Positions 32,601-39,575 are shown, numbered from the stretch's first letter. The stretch: 42,021 nt of DNA from CBFHSD01 sp965658375 (GCA_965658375.1 CBFHSD010000018.1:1-42021), one strand, 5' to 3'. Notes: generated from the letters alone by a model not told the origin. Made by a program: numbers and translations.

Positions 32601-35514
32601 AACCCAAAACAACTTGTGCGATGGCTCATACATGGTAACGGTAACCGATGCCAATGGCTGTGAAGATTCAACAAGTGTAACGGTAACAGAACCCACTCAA
32701 ATTGTCCCAGTAATCACAGAAACACAAAGTATTTCATGCTTTGGAGTATGTGATGGTGAATTGACAGCATCAGCCACCGGTGGAACAGCACCGTACATCT
32801 TTGCATGGAGCAACGGAGCTACTGGTCCTGTACAAAATGCATTGTGCGCAGGAACCTACAGTGTAACGGTAACAGACAATAACGGCTGTGAAGATTCAAC
32901 AACATTTGTGTTGAATGAACCAAGCTCAATTCAGATAACTCCAGTAGTAACAGATGCGAACTGCGGAGCAAGTGATGGAGCAATAGATATTGCACCAATC
33001 TCAGGCGGAACAGGTCCTTACACTGTATTATGGAATACAAGTGCAACAGGAACAAGCATATCAGGTATTCCAGCAGGAACATATACTGCAACGGTAACAG
33101 ATGCGAACAGTTGTTCTCAAGCATTCCCAATCTCAGTAAATGATATTGGTGGTCCAACCGATGGCGGATTGGTTGGAACTGAACCAAGTTGCAATGGCTT
33201 ATGCGATGGTTCCATAGCTTCAACACCTACAGGTGGAAATGCTCCTTACAATTTCACATGGAGTACAGGTGGAACCGCGAATTCAATTTCAAATCTGTGT
33301 GCAGGATTCTATTCTGTGACCATTACAGACGCTGGAGGATGTACTTATATTGATACACTTACATTGGGCGAGCCAGATGTAGTGACTGTACAGCCAACTA
33401 TTACACCAATTAGCTGTGCTGGCGTGTGTGATGGAGGAATTGTTGCAGTTGGTCAAGGGGGTACAGCTCCTTATACTTTCACTTGGGATGACGGAACAAC
33501 TGGAGACACAAGAACTAGTCTATGTGCTGGTACTTACATAGTAACCATAACCGATGCCAATAACTGTACTGGATCTGATACAATAGACTTGGTTGATCCA
33601 ACTCCAATTGTTCCTAACCTCACAGTAACTCAACCTTCGTGTAATGGAGTATGTGATGGTACGATAGTATCAGCTCCAACTGGTGGAACAGCCCCATATA
33701 CTTGGTTGTGGAATGACGGTAGCACAGGTTCATCATTGACTGGACTTTGTGCGGGAACTTATGATGTTACCGTGACTGATGCCAACGGATGTACAATTAC
33801 CGATCAAGCGACCATAGTTGATCCTTCACCGATTGTAATCGATACAGTCTTCATAACTGAGCCAACTTGCGGATCTGCCAATGGTAGTTTAGAGGCATTG
33901 GCCTCAGGAGGTACGGGTACCTTTATTTACGTATGGAATACTGTGGATACAATCAATCCTCTCACAAATGTTTCAGCCGGTCTATACCTATTAGAAGTAA
34001 TTGATGGCAATGGTTGTGTAGTTTCTACTACTGTGCCTGTATCTGATGTTAATCCGAACAACTTAGCAGTATCTGTATCAACCACAGATGCTTCTTGTGA
34101 TGGATCTTGTACAGGTACAGCCTTGGCAACGGTAACAGGTGGAACTGGACCATTTAGCTACTCTTGGACAAATTCAGGGCTTGATACAAATGAAATCACG
34201 GGACTGTGTCTTGGATTACAAGGTGTGACCGTAGTAGATTTAGCTACCGGATGTACTGTGGCAGACACTGCATCAGTGATAGCACCATCAACATTAAATA
34301 TTCAATTGACCGGCACAGATAACAGCTTATGTACTTCAGTTTGTGATGGAGAAGCCCAAGTAACGGTGAATTCTGGTTCAGGTATTTATACCTACTTATG
34401 GTCATCTGGTGGGAGTTCGGATATCGAAACTGGACTTTGCGGAGGAATGGTGTATGTTACTGTAACAGATGCTACTTCTGGATGTATTGCGGAAGATTCT
34501 ATTATGATCAATGATTTACCGGCATTGGTAGTGTCAAATGTGAATGTGGTCAATGCAAGTTGTGAGAACTCGAATGACGGTTCCATCACATCAACCATAA
34601 GCGGTGGAACTGCTCCGATTAGCTTCAATTGGGTAGGAGACAATTTTGTTGCAACAACCCAGGATATTTCAAACCTATTACCTGGAGACTACATTTATAC
34701 CTTCATAGATGCAGTCGGTTGTGAAACAAGTGATACGGTAACAGTAGGAGCAACTACAATACTTAACCTAAACGCAGATAGTGTTACGTTATGTGAATAT
34801 GCTGATTCTGTTTGGATCAGTGCAACCGCAACCAGCAATGCTACTGTAGACTATTTATGGACAGATCTAAATGGACAAATAGTAGGAGATAGTAGTTCTG
34901 TATATGTAGCGTTCTATCCAGATTCTACTGTGTATGTGGTAAGTGCAACGGCAGGTTCGGGATGTTTAGCTACGGATACTGTTCTGATCTCAATAGAGAA
35001 TGCATTGGTTGTTGAAGCAGGATTGGATCGCACAGTAATTGCGGGAGAAACTGTACAATTAGGAGGAGCTCCGACATCTAATCAACCAAGCTCTACTTAC
35101 TTGTGGTCACCTTCAGACGGTTTATCAGATGCAGGGGTAGCGAACCCGTTGGCAACACCAGAAGTAAGTACAACCTACCAAGTAAATGTAACAACCACAA
35201 CGGGATGTGCTGGTGTAGATACTGTTCGAATAGAAGTATTGCCAGGATTTGAATACCCGAGCGGATTTACACCAAATAATGATGGAACGAATGATGTTTG
35301 GAATCTAGACTTCATTTCAGACTATCCGGATGCAGTAGTAACCATCTTCAACAGATGGGGTCAGCAATTGTATCAATCAGTTGGTTACACAGATCCTTGG
35401 GATGGAACCTTTGAAGGTGAACCAATACCTGTTGGTACCTATTATTTCATCATCGAATTGAATGATGAGACGTTTACCGAACCATTGTCAGGCCCAATCA
35501 CTATAGTAAGATAA
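26686..35514 (+). CDS. Giant surface adhesin: SprB-type repeats with C-terminal T9SS type B sorting domain
   Basis: A 2942-residue secreted protein. It starts GTG 26686 (or TTG 26689) with a signal peptide (FALIVFFTLVSLVFPNQARA). Residues ~35-410 are an N-terminal domain beginning ATHLSGGEIFVENIGG, common in Bacteroidota adhesins. Then I count about 27 SprB-like modules of ~76 residues, each with a C..xC(D/N)G start, GGT.PY....W, a LC.G.Y.VTVTDANGC end and a (T/V)EP linker; module 3 holds a ~200-residue insertion. PKD/Ig-like segments follow (~2705-2850), and the last ~90 residues (YPSGFTPNNDGTNDVW...NRWGQQLY...DPWDGTF...PVGTYYFII) are a CHU_C-type sorting domain. The downstream PorP/SprF protein is probably its outer-membrane partner. 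Confidence 0.93.
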   Translation: MLKRYCQNSTKNCLQAFALIVFFTLVSLVFPNQARATHLSGGEIFVENIGGDTFQVTMKLYGDCGGNEFLLNNNKTITITSSCTPTQTLSMILQNSGGTEVSQLCPAQITNSTCNSGTLPGNLAFEYTNTVVLSTQCADYRFRFQEANRNTTVNVTNSISLAYYVDATLNTTAFPNNKTPFFTADPLPYVCLGQNVSYNIGAVETQGDSVAFVLDTAYTTSGFGCNITNPCDVNYAFGYSALSPIPGMTINAFTGELNFTPATTGNFIVVIKAVEYNGVGQIISEVQRDIQFVVNNCTNQTPQAPTGGFGNFTGNADSVGVNQIDITPGENFCLDVIFEDTVNTTDFLTLSSNVAQVLPGSPTVSLTNGNPATATICWTAPTGINLSPVYTFIVSANDSACPVSATNSMAIQINVEQPDTLASVLTKTDQSCSGVCDGTAVLNVTGGVGPYFYQWLPLAAIPNGQGTDSVFNLCPGSYTVVITDLGDPDPSTNTVFENFFIDPATLLSTVNKSVTNDDCNTACNGAMSLLGVGGTGTISYNWNDGNTSSSRLNICAGNYTVTVSDANGCTVVEDFVVVEPAKPTAAITAQTDVSCFGGSDGSATLDAFTNCGFSTTYCTSSTDYDIGTATNASDLFTYPAVIGGQNQSVRHQIILRASEIQASGFLKGKIDSLEFYIINNFGRSNLQDFQISMGCTSDTVLDTTTGWITGLTTVFGPSTIGLSTGTINGYQALQLANPYVWDGSSNVVIDICYNNSIGFNPTVNASMRYTNTSYNSVMYGFSDGGSVCGTDTIQGMSTQRPNIRLVGCDLGYTYAWPGGLTGPTQNSLAAGTYSVTISNDDGCLDTINVDIDEPTPFIGSISETQGIACNGDCNGELTASATGGTAPYTYDWSGGLGAGTIKNGLCAGTYTVTVTDANLCDTTVTFTISEPPVLTVSIAESQVISCFNVCDGELTASGSGGTAPYLYAWSNGGNGAVQAGLCNGQYIVTITDANLCTSTDTFDLTEPTLLVGAVTQTAQILCAGQCTAAATASASGGTPGYSYSWSNGNSGPVQNGLCAGSYTITVTDNRGCTDVVTLNVLEPNPIVVNVNVTNQPLCFGDCTGAATVSASGGTGSLTITWPNGSSIPTQTNLCAGTYVVTVTDGNNCQETGQVIIVEPALLEVSIAETQSISCNGVCDGELTATVTGGTPNYTVVWSNGGSGNSINGLCDGQYSVLVTDANGCTATDTFNLAEPTLLTASNTVNSQVSCFGVCDGNASISGSGGTAPYTFSWSDGGTGASRNGLCDGNYTVTVTDANLCTATTNLTITEPSEIILTLTKINDPLCASTCDGAASASATGGSSPYTFNWLTQGTGPNQTNLCDGTYTVVVTDANGCTDTATINMIEPTALALTITETQSISCFGVCDGELTLGISGGTGPYTQLWSDFSTNLINDLLCAGNYSVTVTDANGCEDSISYNLTEPSTIQITPSVTDATCGASNGAIDIAPISGGTGPYTVSWNTSATGTSISGVPAGTYTATVTDANSCSQAFPISINDVGGPTAATDITANASCFGVCDGTSTVTPVGGTTPYTYLWSTGNPNDTLASVAGLCAAGSPFFVTVTDDNGCTFVHSVTVSEPGQILVNGILNSDPTCFGVCDGSATVSATGGTSPYVITWPGGATGGTQNNLCDGSYMVTVTDANGCEDSTSVTVTEPAQIVPVITETQSISCFGVCDGELTASATGGTAPYIFAWSNGATGPVQNALCAGTYSVTVTDNNGCEDSTTFVLNEPSSIQITPVVTDANCGASDGAIDIAPISGGTGPYTVLWNTSATGTSISGIPAGTYTATVTDANSCSQAFPISVNDIGGPTSVTDTTTDATCAGTCNGTSIVTVLGGVTPYTYLWSTGNPNDTLASVTGLCAAGSPYFVTVTAANGCTFVHSVTVTEPTPLFAAGTVNNDPTCFGDCDGSATVTALGGVGPYTITWPGGATGGTQNNLCDGSYMVTVTDANGCEDSTSVTVTEPTQIVPVITETQSISCFGVCDGELTASATGGTAPYIFAWSNGATGPVQNALCAGTYSVTVTDNNGCEDSTTFVLNEPSSIQITPVVTDANCGASDGAIDIAPISGGTGPYTVLWNTSATGTSISGIPAGTYTATVTDANSCSQAFPISVNDIGGPTDGGLVGTEPSCNGLCDGSIASTPTGGNAPYNFTWSTGGTANSISNLCAGFYSVTITDAGGCTYIDTLTLGEPDVVTVQPTITPISCAGVCDGGIVAVGQGGTAPYTFTWDDGTTGDTRTSLCAGTYIVTITDANNCTGSDTIDLVDPTPIVPNLTVTQPSCNGVCDGTIVSAPTGGTAPYTWLWNDGSTGSSLTGLCAGTYDVTVTDANGCTITDQATIVDPSPIVIDTVFITEPTCGSANGSLEALASGGTGTFIYVWNTVDTINPLTNVSAGLYLLEVIDGNGCVVSTTVPVSDVNPNNLAVSVSTTDASCDGSCTGTALATVTGGTGPFSYSWTNSGLDTNEITGLCLGLQGVTVVDLATGCTVADTASVIAPSTLNIQLTGTDNSLCTSVCDGEAQVTVNSGSGIYTYLWSSGGSSDIETGLCGGMVYVTVTDATSGCIAEDSIMINDLPALVVSNVNVVNASCENSNDGSITSTISGGTAPISFNWVGDNFVATTQDISNLLPGDYIYTFIDAVGCETSDTVTVGATTILNLNADSVTLCEYADSVWISATATSNATVDYLWTDLNGQIVGDSSSVYVAFYPDSTVYVVSATAGSGCLATDTVLISIENALVVEAGLDRTVIAGETVQLGGAPTSNQPSSTYLWSPSDGLSDAGVANPLATPEVSTTYQVNVTTTTGCAGVDTVRIEVLPGFEYPSGFTPNNDGTNDVWNLDFISDYPDAVVTIFNRWGQQLYQSVGYTDPWDGTFEGEPIPVGTYYFIIELNDETFTEPLSGPITIVR
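31648..33158 (+). repeat. 924-bp higher-order tandem repeat within the adhesin gene
   Basis: A four-module block recurs with a period of 924 bases (308 codons). Bases 31648-32234 and 32572-33158 (587 bases each) differ at only about 13 positions by eye count; a partial older copy of the last module pair lies one period earlier (around 31080-31310). Nearly all differences are synonymous; one (A/T in the P-x-QI linker) changes the protein. It is the most likely site for recombination or assembly collapse in the window. Confidence 0.9.
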
Positions 35515-35517
35515 GAC

Positions 35518-36435
35518 ATGAAGAAATTATTCATCATACCAATCATATTGTGTGCAGTGTTGAGTGTTAATGCTCAACAGCTGCCGCAATTCACCCAGTT
35601 TTATTTAAACAAGTATGTTGCGAATCCCGCATTTGCTGGTTCACAACCATTTTGGGAAGCTCAGCTCAATACGCGTTTTCAGTGGGTTGGAATAGAAGAT
35701 GCACCTAGAACAAATATTCTAAGTGTCAACGGAGCTCTGAATAATCGAAAAATGGGCTTGGGAGGTTACCTTTTTTCTGACAATGTTGGTCCAACACAAC
35801 GTTCTGGAATCAGTGCGTCTTATGCCTATCATGTGAAATTGACAGACGAGTTGAAGCTTGGGGTTGGTGTTAATGCCGGAGGCTTGCAAATGGCTATTAA
35901 TGGTCAGGATATTACCCTCGAGAATTCGGGCGATGCGGCACTAAGCAATGGGACAATGCAAGTTGTTACTTATGATGCTGGTGCCGGGATCTACCTTTAT
36001 ACAGATGAGTTTTGGTTCAGTTTTAGTGCTCCGCAACTGATTGGGAATAAATTGGAGTTTTTCGAAGATTATGAAGAAAGTTTGTCTTCGCTTGAGCGTC
36101 ACTATTATGCTGGTGCTGGTTACTCTTTTGAGATTGCCAATGACTTTAAGGTGGAGCCGAGCTTTTTTGCAAAATATGTAGATCCTATTCCTCCACAGTT
36201 TGATGTGGCTTTGAGAGTTATTTATGCTGATATGATCTGGGCGGCTGGTTCTTACAAACTAAGTGCTCAACCAAATGATGATAATGCGATCGGTATTATG
36301 TTAGGTGGAATGATTCAAGAGAACCTCATGTTTGGTTATTCTTTTGAACTTCCTACTTCTGATGTAATTACTCAGGCGACATCTGGATCTCATGAAATCA
36401 TGATTGGACTTCGTTTCAAGAATAGAGATAAATAG
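35518..36435 (+). CDS. PorP/SprF family type IX secretion outer-membrane protein
   Basis: A 305-residue protein with signal peptide (KKLFIIPIILCAVLSVNAQ) followed directly by the PorP/SprF hallmark QLPQFTQFYLNKYVANPAFAGS. Barrel-like strands follow, including NNRKMGLGGYLFSDNVGPTQRSGISASYAYHV and LKLGVGVNAGGLQM, ending HEIMIGLRFKNRDK. The family includes SprF, needed for SprB adhesin export, and PorP; many members are encoded next to large T9SS type B cargo. Here the start is 3 bases after the adhesin stop, so it is co-transcribed and the likely dedicated secretion or anchoring partner of that adhesin. Confidence 0.93.
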   Translation: MKKLFIIPIILCAVLSVNAQQLPQFTQFYLNKYVANPAFAGSQPFWEAQLNTRFQWVGIEDAPRTNILSVNGALNNRKMGLGGYLFSDNVGPTQRSGISASYAYHVKLTDELKLGVGVNAGGLQMAINGQDITLENSGDAALSNGTMQVVTYDAGAGIYLYTDEFWFSFSAPQLIGNKLEFFEDYEESLSSLERHYYAGAGYSFEIANDFKVEPSFFAKYVDPIPPQFDVALRVIYADMIWAAGSYKLSAQPNDDNAIGIMLGGMIQENLMFGYSFELPTSDVITQATSGSHEIMIGLRFKNRDK

Positions 36436-36444
36436 TTTATTTCA

Positions 36445-36470
36445 TATATATAGATTTTTATATACATTTG
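36445..36470 (+). promoter_or_regulatory. -7 element overlapped by AT-rich palindrome, upstream of the sulfur operon
   Basis: TACATTTG (36463-36470) matches TAnnTTTG and ends 7 bases before the arsR-type ATG. TATATATA (36445-36452) and TATATA (36459-36464) form an imperfect AT-rich inverted repeat overlapping it, a plausible operator for the ArsR-family protein encoded immediately downstream (autoregulation). Inferred from position and symmetry. Confidence 0.4.
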
Positions 36471-36477
36471 TGCCGTT

Positions 36478-36783
36478 ATGGTACAAATGAATCAAATCGT
36501 TCAAGCTTCAGAAATGTTAAAGGCAATTTCGCATCCTATGCGGTTTGCCATTTTCAGAATGCTATGTGCATCTCGAGAGCTCTGTGTTTCTGATATTTAT
36601 TCTGAGCTAGACATTGAACAGGCCGTAGCATCTCAACATCTAAAAATTCTTAAAGACAAAGGCGTTCTTGTAATGAATAAGCAAGGAAAACATGCTTATT
36701 ACTCTTTAGCGAAACCTAATTTTAGAGAAATGCTTCAAGCAATTGATGATTGTACCGAGTGTAAAGAAAATTTAAATCTATAA
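36478..36783 (+). CDS. ArsR/SmtB family regulator, candidate persulfide sensor
   Basis: A 101-residue winged helix protein: LKAISHPMRFAIFRML, then ELCVSDIYSELDIEQAVASQHLKILKDKGVL with the ArsR recognition helix, and the wing NKQGKHAYYSL. Cys36 sits in the ELCV position of helix alpha-3, where ArsR proteins bind metal, but only one Cys is there (ELCVSD, not ELCVCD). Further Cys residues are C30, C92 and C95 (DDCTECKENL). A Cys in this helix paired with one near the C-terminus recalls the persulfide sensors SqrR/BigR. Together with the adjoining persulfide dioxygenase (3 bases downstream), this suggests sulfane-sulfur sensing; metal sensing remains possible. Confidence 0.85.
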   Translation: MVQMNQIVQASEMLKAISHPMRFAIFRMLCASRELCVSDIYSELDIEQAVASQHLKILKDKGVLVMNKQGKHAYYSLAKPNFREMLQAIDDCTECKENLNL

Positions 36784-36786
36784 CCC

Positions 36787-38187
36787 ATGAAAATTGAACA
36801 ACTTTATACCAATTGCCTAGCAGAAGCTGCTTATTACATCGAGTCAAGAGGTGAAATAGCAATCATAGATCCCATGAGAGAGCCAGAGCCGTACATTCAA
36901 ATGGCGAAGGAACGTGGAGCAAAAATCAAATACATTTTTGAAACGCATTTCCATGCAGATTTTGTTTCAGGTCACTTAGATTTAGCTAAATTGACAGGTG
37001 CAACGATTGTTTATGGGCCAACAGCCCAAATGAATTTTGATGCACATGTAGCTCAAGATGGAGAAGAGTTTCAGTTAGGAGATGTTACCATCAAAACGTT
37101 GCATACACCTGGTCACACATTGGAGTCAACAACATGGTTGCTGAAAGATAAGAACGGCAATGACCATTCAATTTACTCAGGCGACACATTATTTATTGGT
37201 GATGTAGGTAGACCTGACCTTGCCGTTAAGTCTGATTTATCTAAAGAAGATTTGGCTGGACACCTCTATGATTCTATTTACAATAAGATCATGCCTTTGG
37301 CAGATGATGTAATTGTTTATCCTGGGCATGGAGCAGGATCAGCGTGTGGCAAGAACCTTTCAAAAGAAACTTGGTCAACCTTAGGTGAACAGAAAAAGAA
37401 CAACTATGCCTTGAATACCTCAGGTAAAGAAGATTTTGTCAATCAAGTCCTAGATGGTATCATGCCTCCACCTCAATATTTCCATAAGAATGCGGTATTG
37501 AATAAAACAGGCTACAAGTCTTTGGATGAAATTATTCAAACAGCAGACAGTGCTTTGTCTTATACTGACTTTAACTCTTATGCTAAAGATGCCCTTGTGT
37601 TGGATACGCGATCGCCAAAAGAATTTGCTGAAGGTCACATCCCCAATGCTTTATTTATTGGATTAGATGGTTCTTTCGCTTCATGGATTGGAACACTAGT
37701 GGAAGATCTAGAACAACCTATACTATTAGTAGTAGATGAAGGAAGAGGAGAGGAAGCAATTACGCGAATGGCTCGAGTAGGGTACTCTGGCGTATTGGGT
37801 TACCTAGAAGGCGGTATGAATAATTACATCATTAATGGTGGAGAATCAATTATTGAAAATGAAGTGAGTACTTCTGAATTAGCAGAAGCATATAAGTCTT
37901 TGAACATTCAAGTTGCAGATGTAAGAAAACCTAGTGAGTTTGAAGCTGAGCACCTTGAAAATGCGATCAATCAACCCTTAGACTTTATGTTGTCAGAAGA
38001 GGTGGATCTTGACCCAAATCAAAGCTATTACGTACATTGCAAAGGTGGATATAGATCTTTAGTGGCTATTTCGCATTTAAGACAAAAAGGATTTAGCAAG
38101 TTAATCAATGTACAAGGTGGATTTGATAAAATGCTTGAGACAGACATGCCCATGACAGCGTTTCAATGTACATCACAAAACAAATAA
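36787..38187 (+). CDS. CstB-like persulfide dioxygenase-rhodanese fusion
   Basis: A 466-residue three-domain enzyme. Residues 1-~250 are a metallo-beta-lactamase persulfide dioxygenase: FETHFHADFVSGHLDLA, TLHTPGHTLEST, YSGDTLFIGDVGRPDLA and VYPGHGAGSACG supply the iron ligands. Residues ~265-355 are a rhodanese-like domain (LDTRSPKEFAEGHIPNA) whose catalytic-Cys position reads VVDEGRGEEA, so it is inactive as a sulfurtransferase. Residues ~365-460 are an active rhodanese with Cys in YVHCKGGYRSLVAISHL. This is the architecture of Staphylococcus CstB, which oxidises low-molecular-weight persulfides to sulfite/thiosulfate. It is followed after 1 base by a rhodanese lipoprotein, then thioredoxin. 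Confidence 0.93.
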   Translation: MKIEQLYTNCLAEAAYYIESRGEIAIIDPMREPEPYIQMAKERGAKIKYIFETHFHADFVSGHLDLAKLTGATIVYGPTAQMNFDAHVAQDGEEFQLGDVTIKTLHTPGHTLESTTWLLKDKNGNDHSIYSGDTLFIGDVGRPDLAVKSDLSKEDLAGHLYDSIYNKIMPLADDVIVYPGHGAGSACGKNLSKETWSTLGEQKKNNYALNTSGKEDFVNQVLDGIMPPPQYFHKNAVLNKTGYKSLDEIIQTADSALSYTDFNSYAKDALVLDTRSPKEFAEGHIPNALFIGLDGSFASWIGTLVEDLEQPILLVVDEGRGEEAITRMARVGYSGVLGYLEGGMNNYIINGGESIIENEVSTSELAEAYKSLNIQVADVRKPSEFEAEHLENAINQPLDFMLSEEVDLDPNQSYYVHCKGGYRSLVAISHLRQKGFSKLINVQGGFDKMLETDMPMTAFQCTSQNK

Positions 38188-38188
38188 T

Positions 38189-38590
38189 ATGAGAATACTA
38201 ACATTTTTAATCTTGGCCCTTGGCTTTTCTATTGTATCGTGTGATGCACAAACAAACGATGCGAACGCAGCTTTACAAACAGTTTCTGTAGAAGATTTAA
38301 AAACAGCCGTTGAAGGAGAGAGTTCTTTCATCCTCCTAGATGTAAGAACCGATATGGAAACCGAAAAAGGCATGTTAGCAGGTGCCAAAAACATAGATAT
38401 CTATGATGTCAAGTTCGCGGAGAAAGTAAATGAATTACCAAAAGACCAGACCATTTATGTAATGTGCCATATGGGTGGAAGAAGCATGAAGGCCAGTGAG
38501 AAAATGGTTGAGATGGGTTTCACTGATGTGCGTAATGTAGATGGTGGCTTCTCTCAATGGGTAAAAAAGGGATATCCAGTTCAACAGTAA
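38189..38590 (+). CDS. Rhodanese-domain lipoprotein
   Basis: A 133-residue protein starting one base after the dioxygenase stop. The N-terminus MRILTFLILALGFSIVSCDAQ has a good lipobox (IVSC, Cys18), so it is probably anchored in the envelope. The rest is a single rhodanese domain: FILLDVRTDMETEKGMLAGAKNIDIY, with the active-site loop VMCHMGGRSMKASEKMVEMGF carrying the persulfide-bearing Cys, and NVDGGFSQWVKKGYPV. It could carry sulfane sulfur on the periplasmic side. It is within the ArsR-dioxygenase-rhodanese-thioredoxin operon. Confidence 0.92.
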   Translation: MRILTFLILALGFSIVSCDAQTNDANAALQTVSVEDLKTAVEGESSFILLDVRTDMETEKGMLAGAKNIDIYDVKFAEKVNELPKDQTIYVMCHMGGRSMKASEKMVEMGFTDVRNVDGGFSQWVKKGYPVQQ

Positions 38591-38593
38591 GTC

Positions 38594-38890
38594 ATGAGCA
38601 AGTTTGGCGAGATTATTAATCAAGATAAGCCTGTTCTGGTAGATTTTTCAGCAGAATGGTGTGGCCCATGCAAAGCAATGGCTCCCATTCTTAAAGAGTT
38701 AAAAGCTACTATGGGAGATGGAGTCAGCATTATTAAAATTGATGTAGATAAAAACCCAGAGATTGCCTTAAAGTTGCAGGTGAGAGGAGTTCCCACCTTG
38801 GTGCTTTATAAATCTGGCAAACAGCTATGGAGGCAGTCAGGGGTTATCCCAGCAAACGAACTGCAAAAAATCATTCAAGCTCAAGGCTGA
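38594..38890 (+). CDS. trxA: Thioredoxin
   Basis: A 98-residue cytoplasmic thioredoxin with VLVDFSAEWCGPCKAMAPIL (the WCGPC redox motif), the buried Asp replaced-type IKIDVDKNPEIALKLQVRGVPTLVLYKSG with the cis-Pro (VPT). No signal peptide. It lies 3 bases downstream of the rhodanese gene and presumably supplies reducing equivalents to release sulfide or regenerate thiols in the sulfane-sulfur pathway; as a small protein it may be one of several thioredoxins in the genome. Its 3' end overlaps the convergent deacetylase by 10 bases. Confidence 0.95.
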   Translation: MSKFGEIINQDKPVLVDFSAEWCGPCKAMAPILKELKATMGDGVSIIKIDVDKNPEIALKLQVRGVPTLVLYKSGKQLWRQSGVIPANELQKIIQAQG

Positions 38891-39510
38891 GAAATGGAAA
38901 GAGGTATGGCGGCCAACTCATAATTTTGTGAGTGAAGCCAACTTAATATTTTAGGCAAGGCGCTTTCTAAATTAGGAAGCGCCTTTTTGCTGTCATGCAT
39001 CACAATGATAGATCCTGCTTTTGTGTGGTCCATTACAGCTTTTACGCATTGATCAGCACTTCTGTTTCTATCGTAGTCACCAGTTAGAACATCCCACATT
39101 ACTATTTGATAGCGTTTTGCAATTTGAATAGACTGCTGTGGGCTAATCCTACCATATGGAGGTCTAAAAAGTGTTCCCTCTAGGTGTTTTTGCCCTTCAA
39201 GGATGTTTTTGTAATAGCTGTAGTTTTTGGTTTTCCAACCATTTAAATGATTTTGTGTGTGGTTACCCAATGTATGGCCTTCATTTAGCGCGCGCTGGGC
39301 AATATGCCAATGCCTGTCTAAATTAGAACCAACACAGAAAAATGTAGCCTTCGCCTGGTACTCTGCCAACAGATCCAAAACTAAAGGAGTAGCCTCAGGA
39401 ACAGGACCATCATCAAAAGTCAAATACACCTTATTCTCAGGGTTGGGAACCTTGAACATAAGGTGCTTTGCAATTGGAGGCACTACCTTTGGAGTTTTCG
39501 CTACGAACAT
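38881..39510 (-). CDS. Polysaccharide deacetylase (NodB/CE4 family)
   Basis: A 209-residue single-domain CE4 enzyme. The motifs are in order: VYLTFDDGPVPEATPLVLDLL (catalytic base and metal Asp, D33/D34), EGHTLGNHTQNHL (metal His pair HTxxH), LFRPPYGRISPQ, MWDVLTGDYD and SIIVMHDS (catalytic His). No signal peptide is obvious; MFVAKTPKVVPPIAKHLMF is a short basic/hydrophobic leader that may associate with the membrane. It would remove N-acetyl groups from a GlcNAc-containing polymer such as peptidoglycan or surface polysaccharide. Convergent with the thioredoxin gene. Confidence 0.93.
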   Translation of the reverse strand: MFVAKTPKVVPPIAKHLMFKVPNPENKVYLTFDDGPVPEATPLVLDLLAEYQAKATFFCVGSNLDRHWHIAQRALNEGHTLGNHTQNHLNGWKTKNYSYYKNILEGQKHLEGTLFRPPYGRISPQQSIQIAKRYQIVMWDVLTGDYDRNRSADQCVKAVMDHTKAGSIIVMHDSKKALPNLESALPKILSWLHSQNYELAAIPLSISQP

Positions 39511-39575
39511 AGTTTTGACTTGCCGCTAAAATACAATGAAATGTTGCGCGAAGATTTTCAGCTTAATCCACATTT

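Noticed and set aside
31648..33158. Possible CRISPR-like array
   Set aside because: The repeat units are hundreds of bases long, in frame, and encode SprB modules; there are no short palindromic repeats with unique spacers.
31100..33226. Long antisense ORFs (72-135 residues) within the adhesin repeats
   Set aside because: They recur because the underlying DNA repeats, have Leu/His-rich compositions without domain features, and lie opposite a convincing 2942-residue gene.
36478..36783. Calling the regulator a metal-responsive ArsR
   Set aside because: Only one Cys is present in the ELCV(C) box and the operon encodes sulfur enzymes without metal transporters; kept as an alternative, not the main call.
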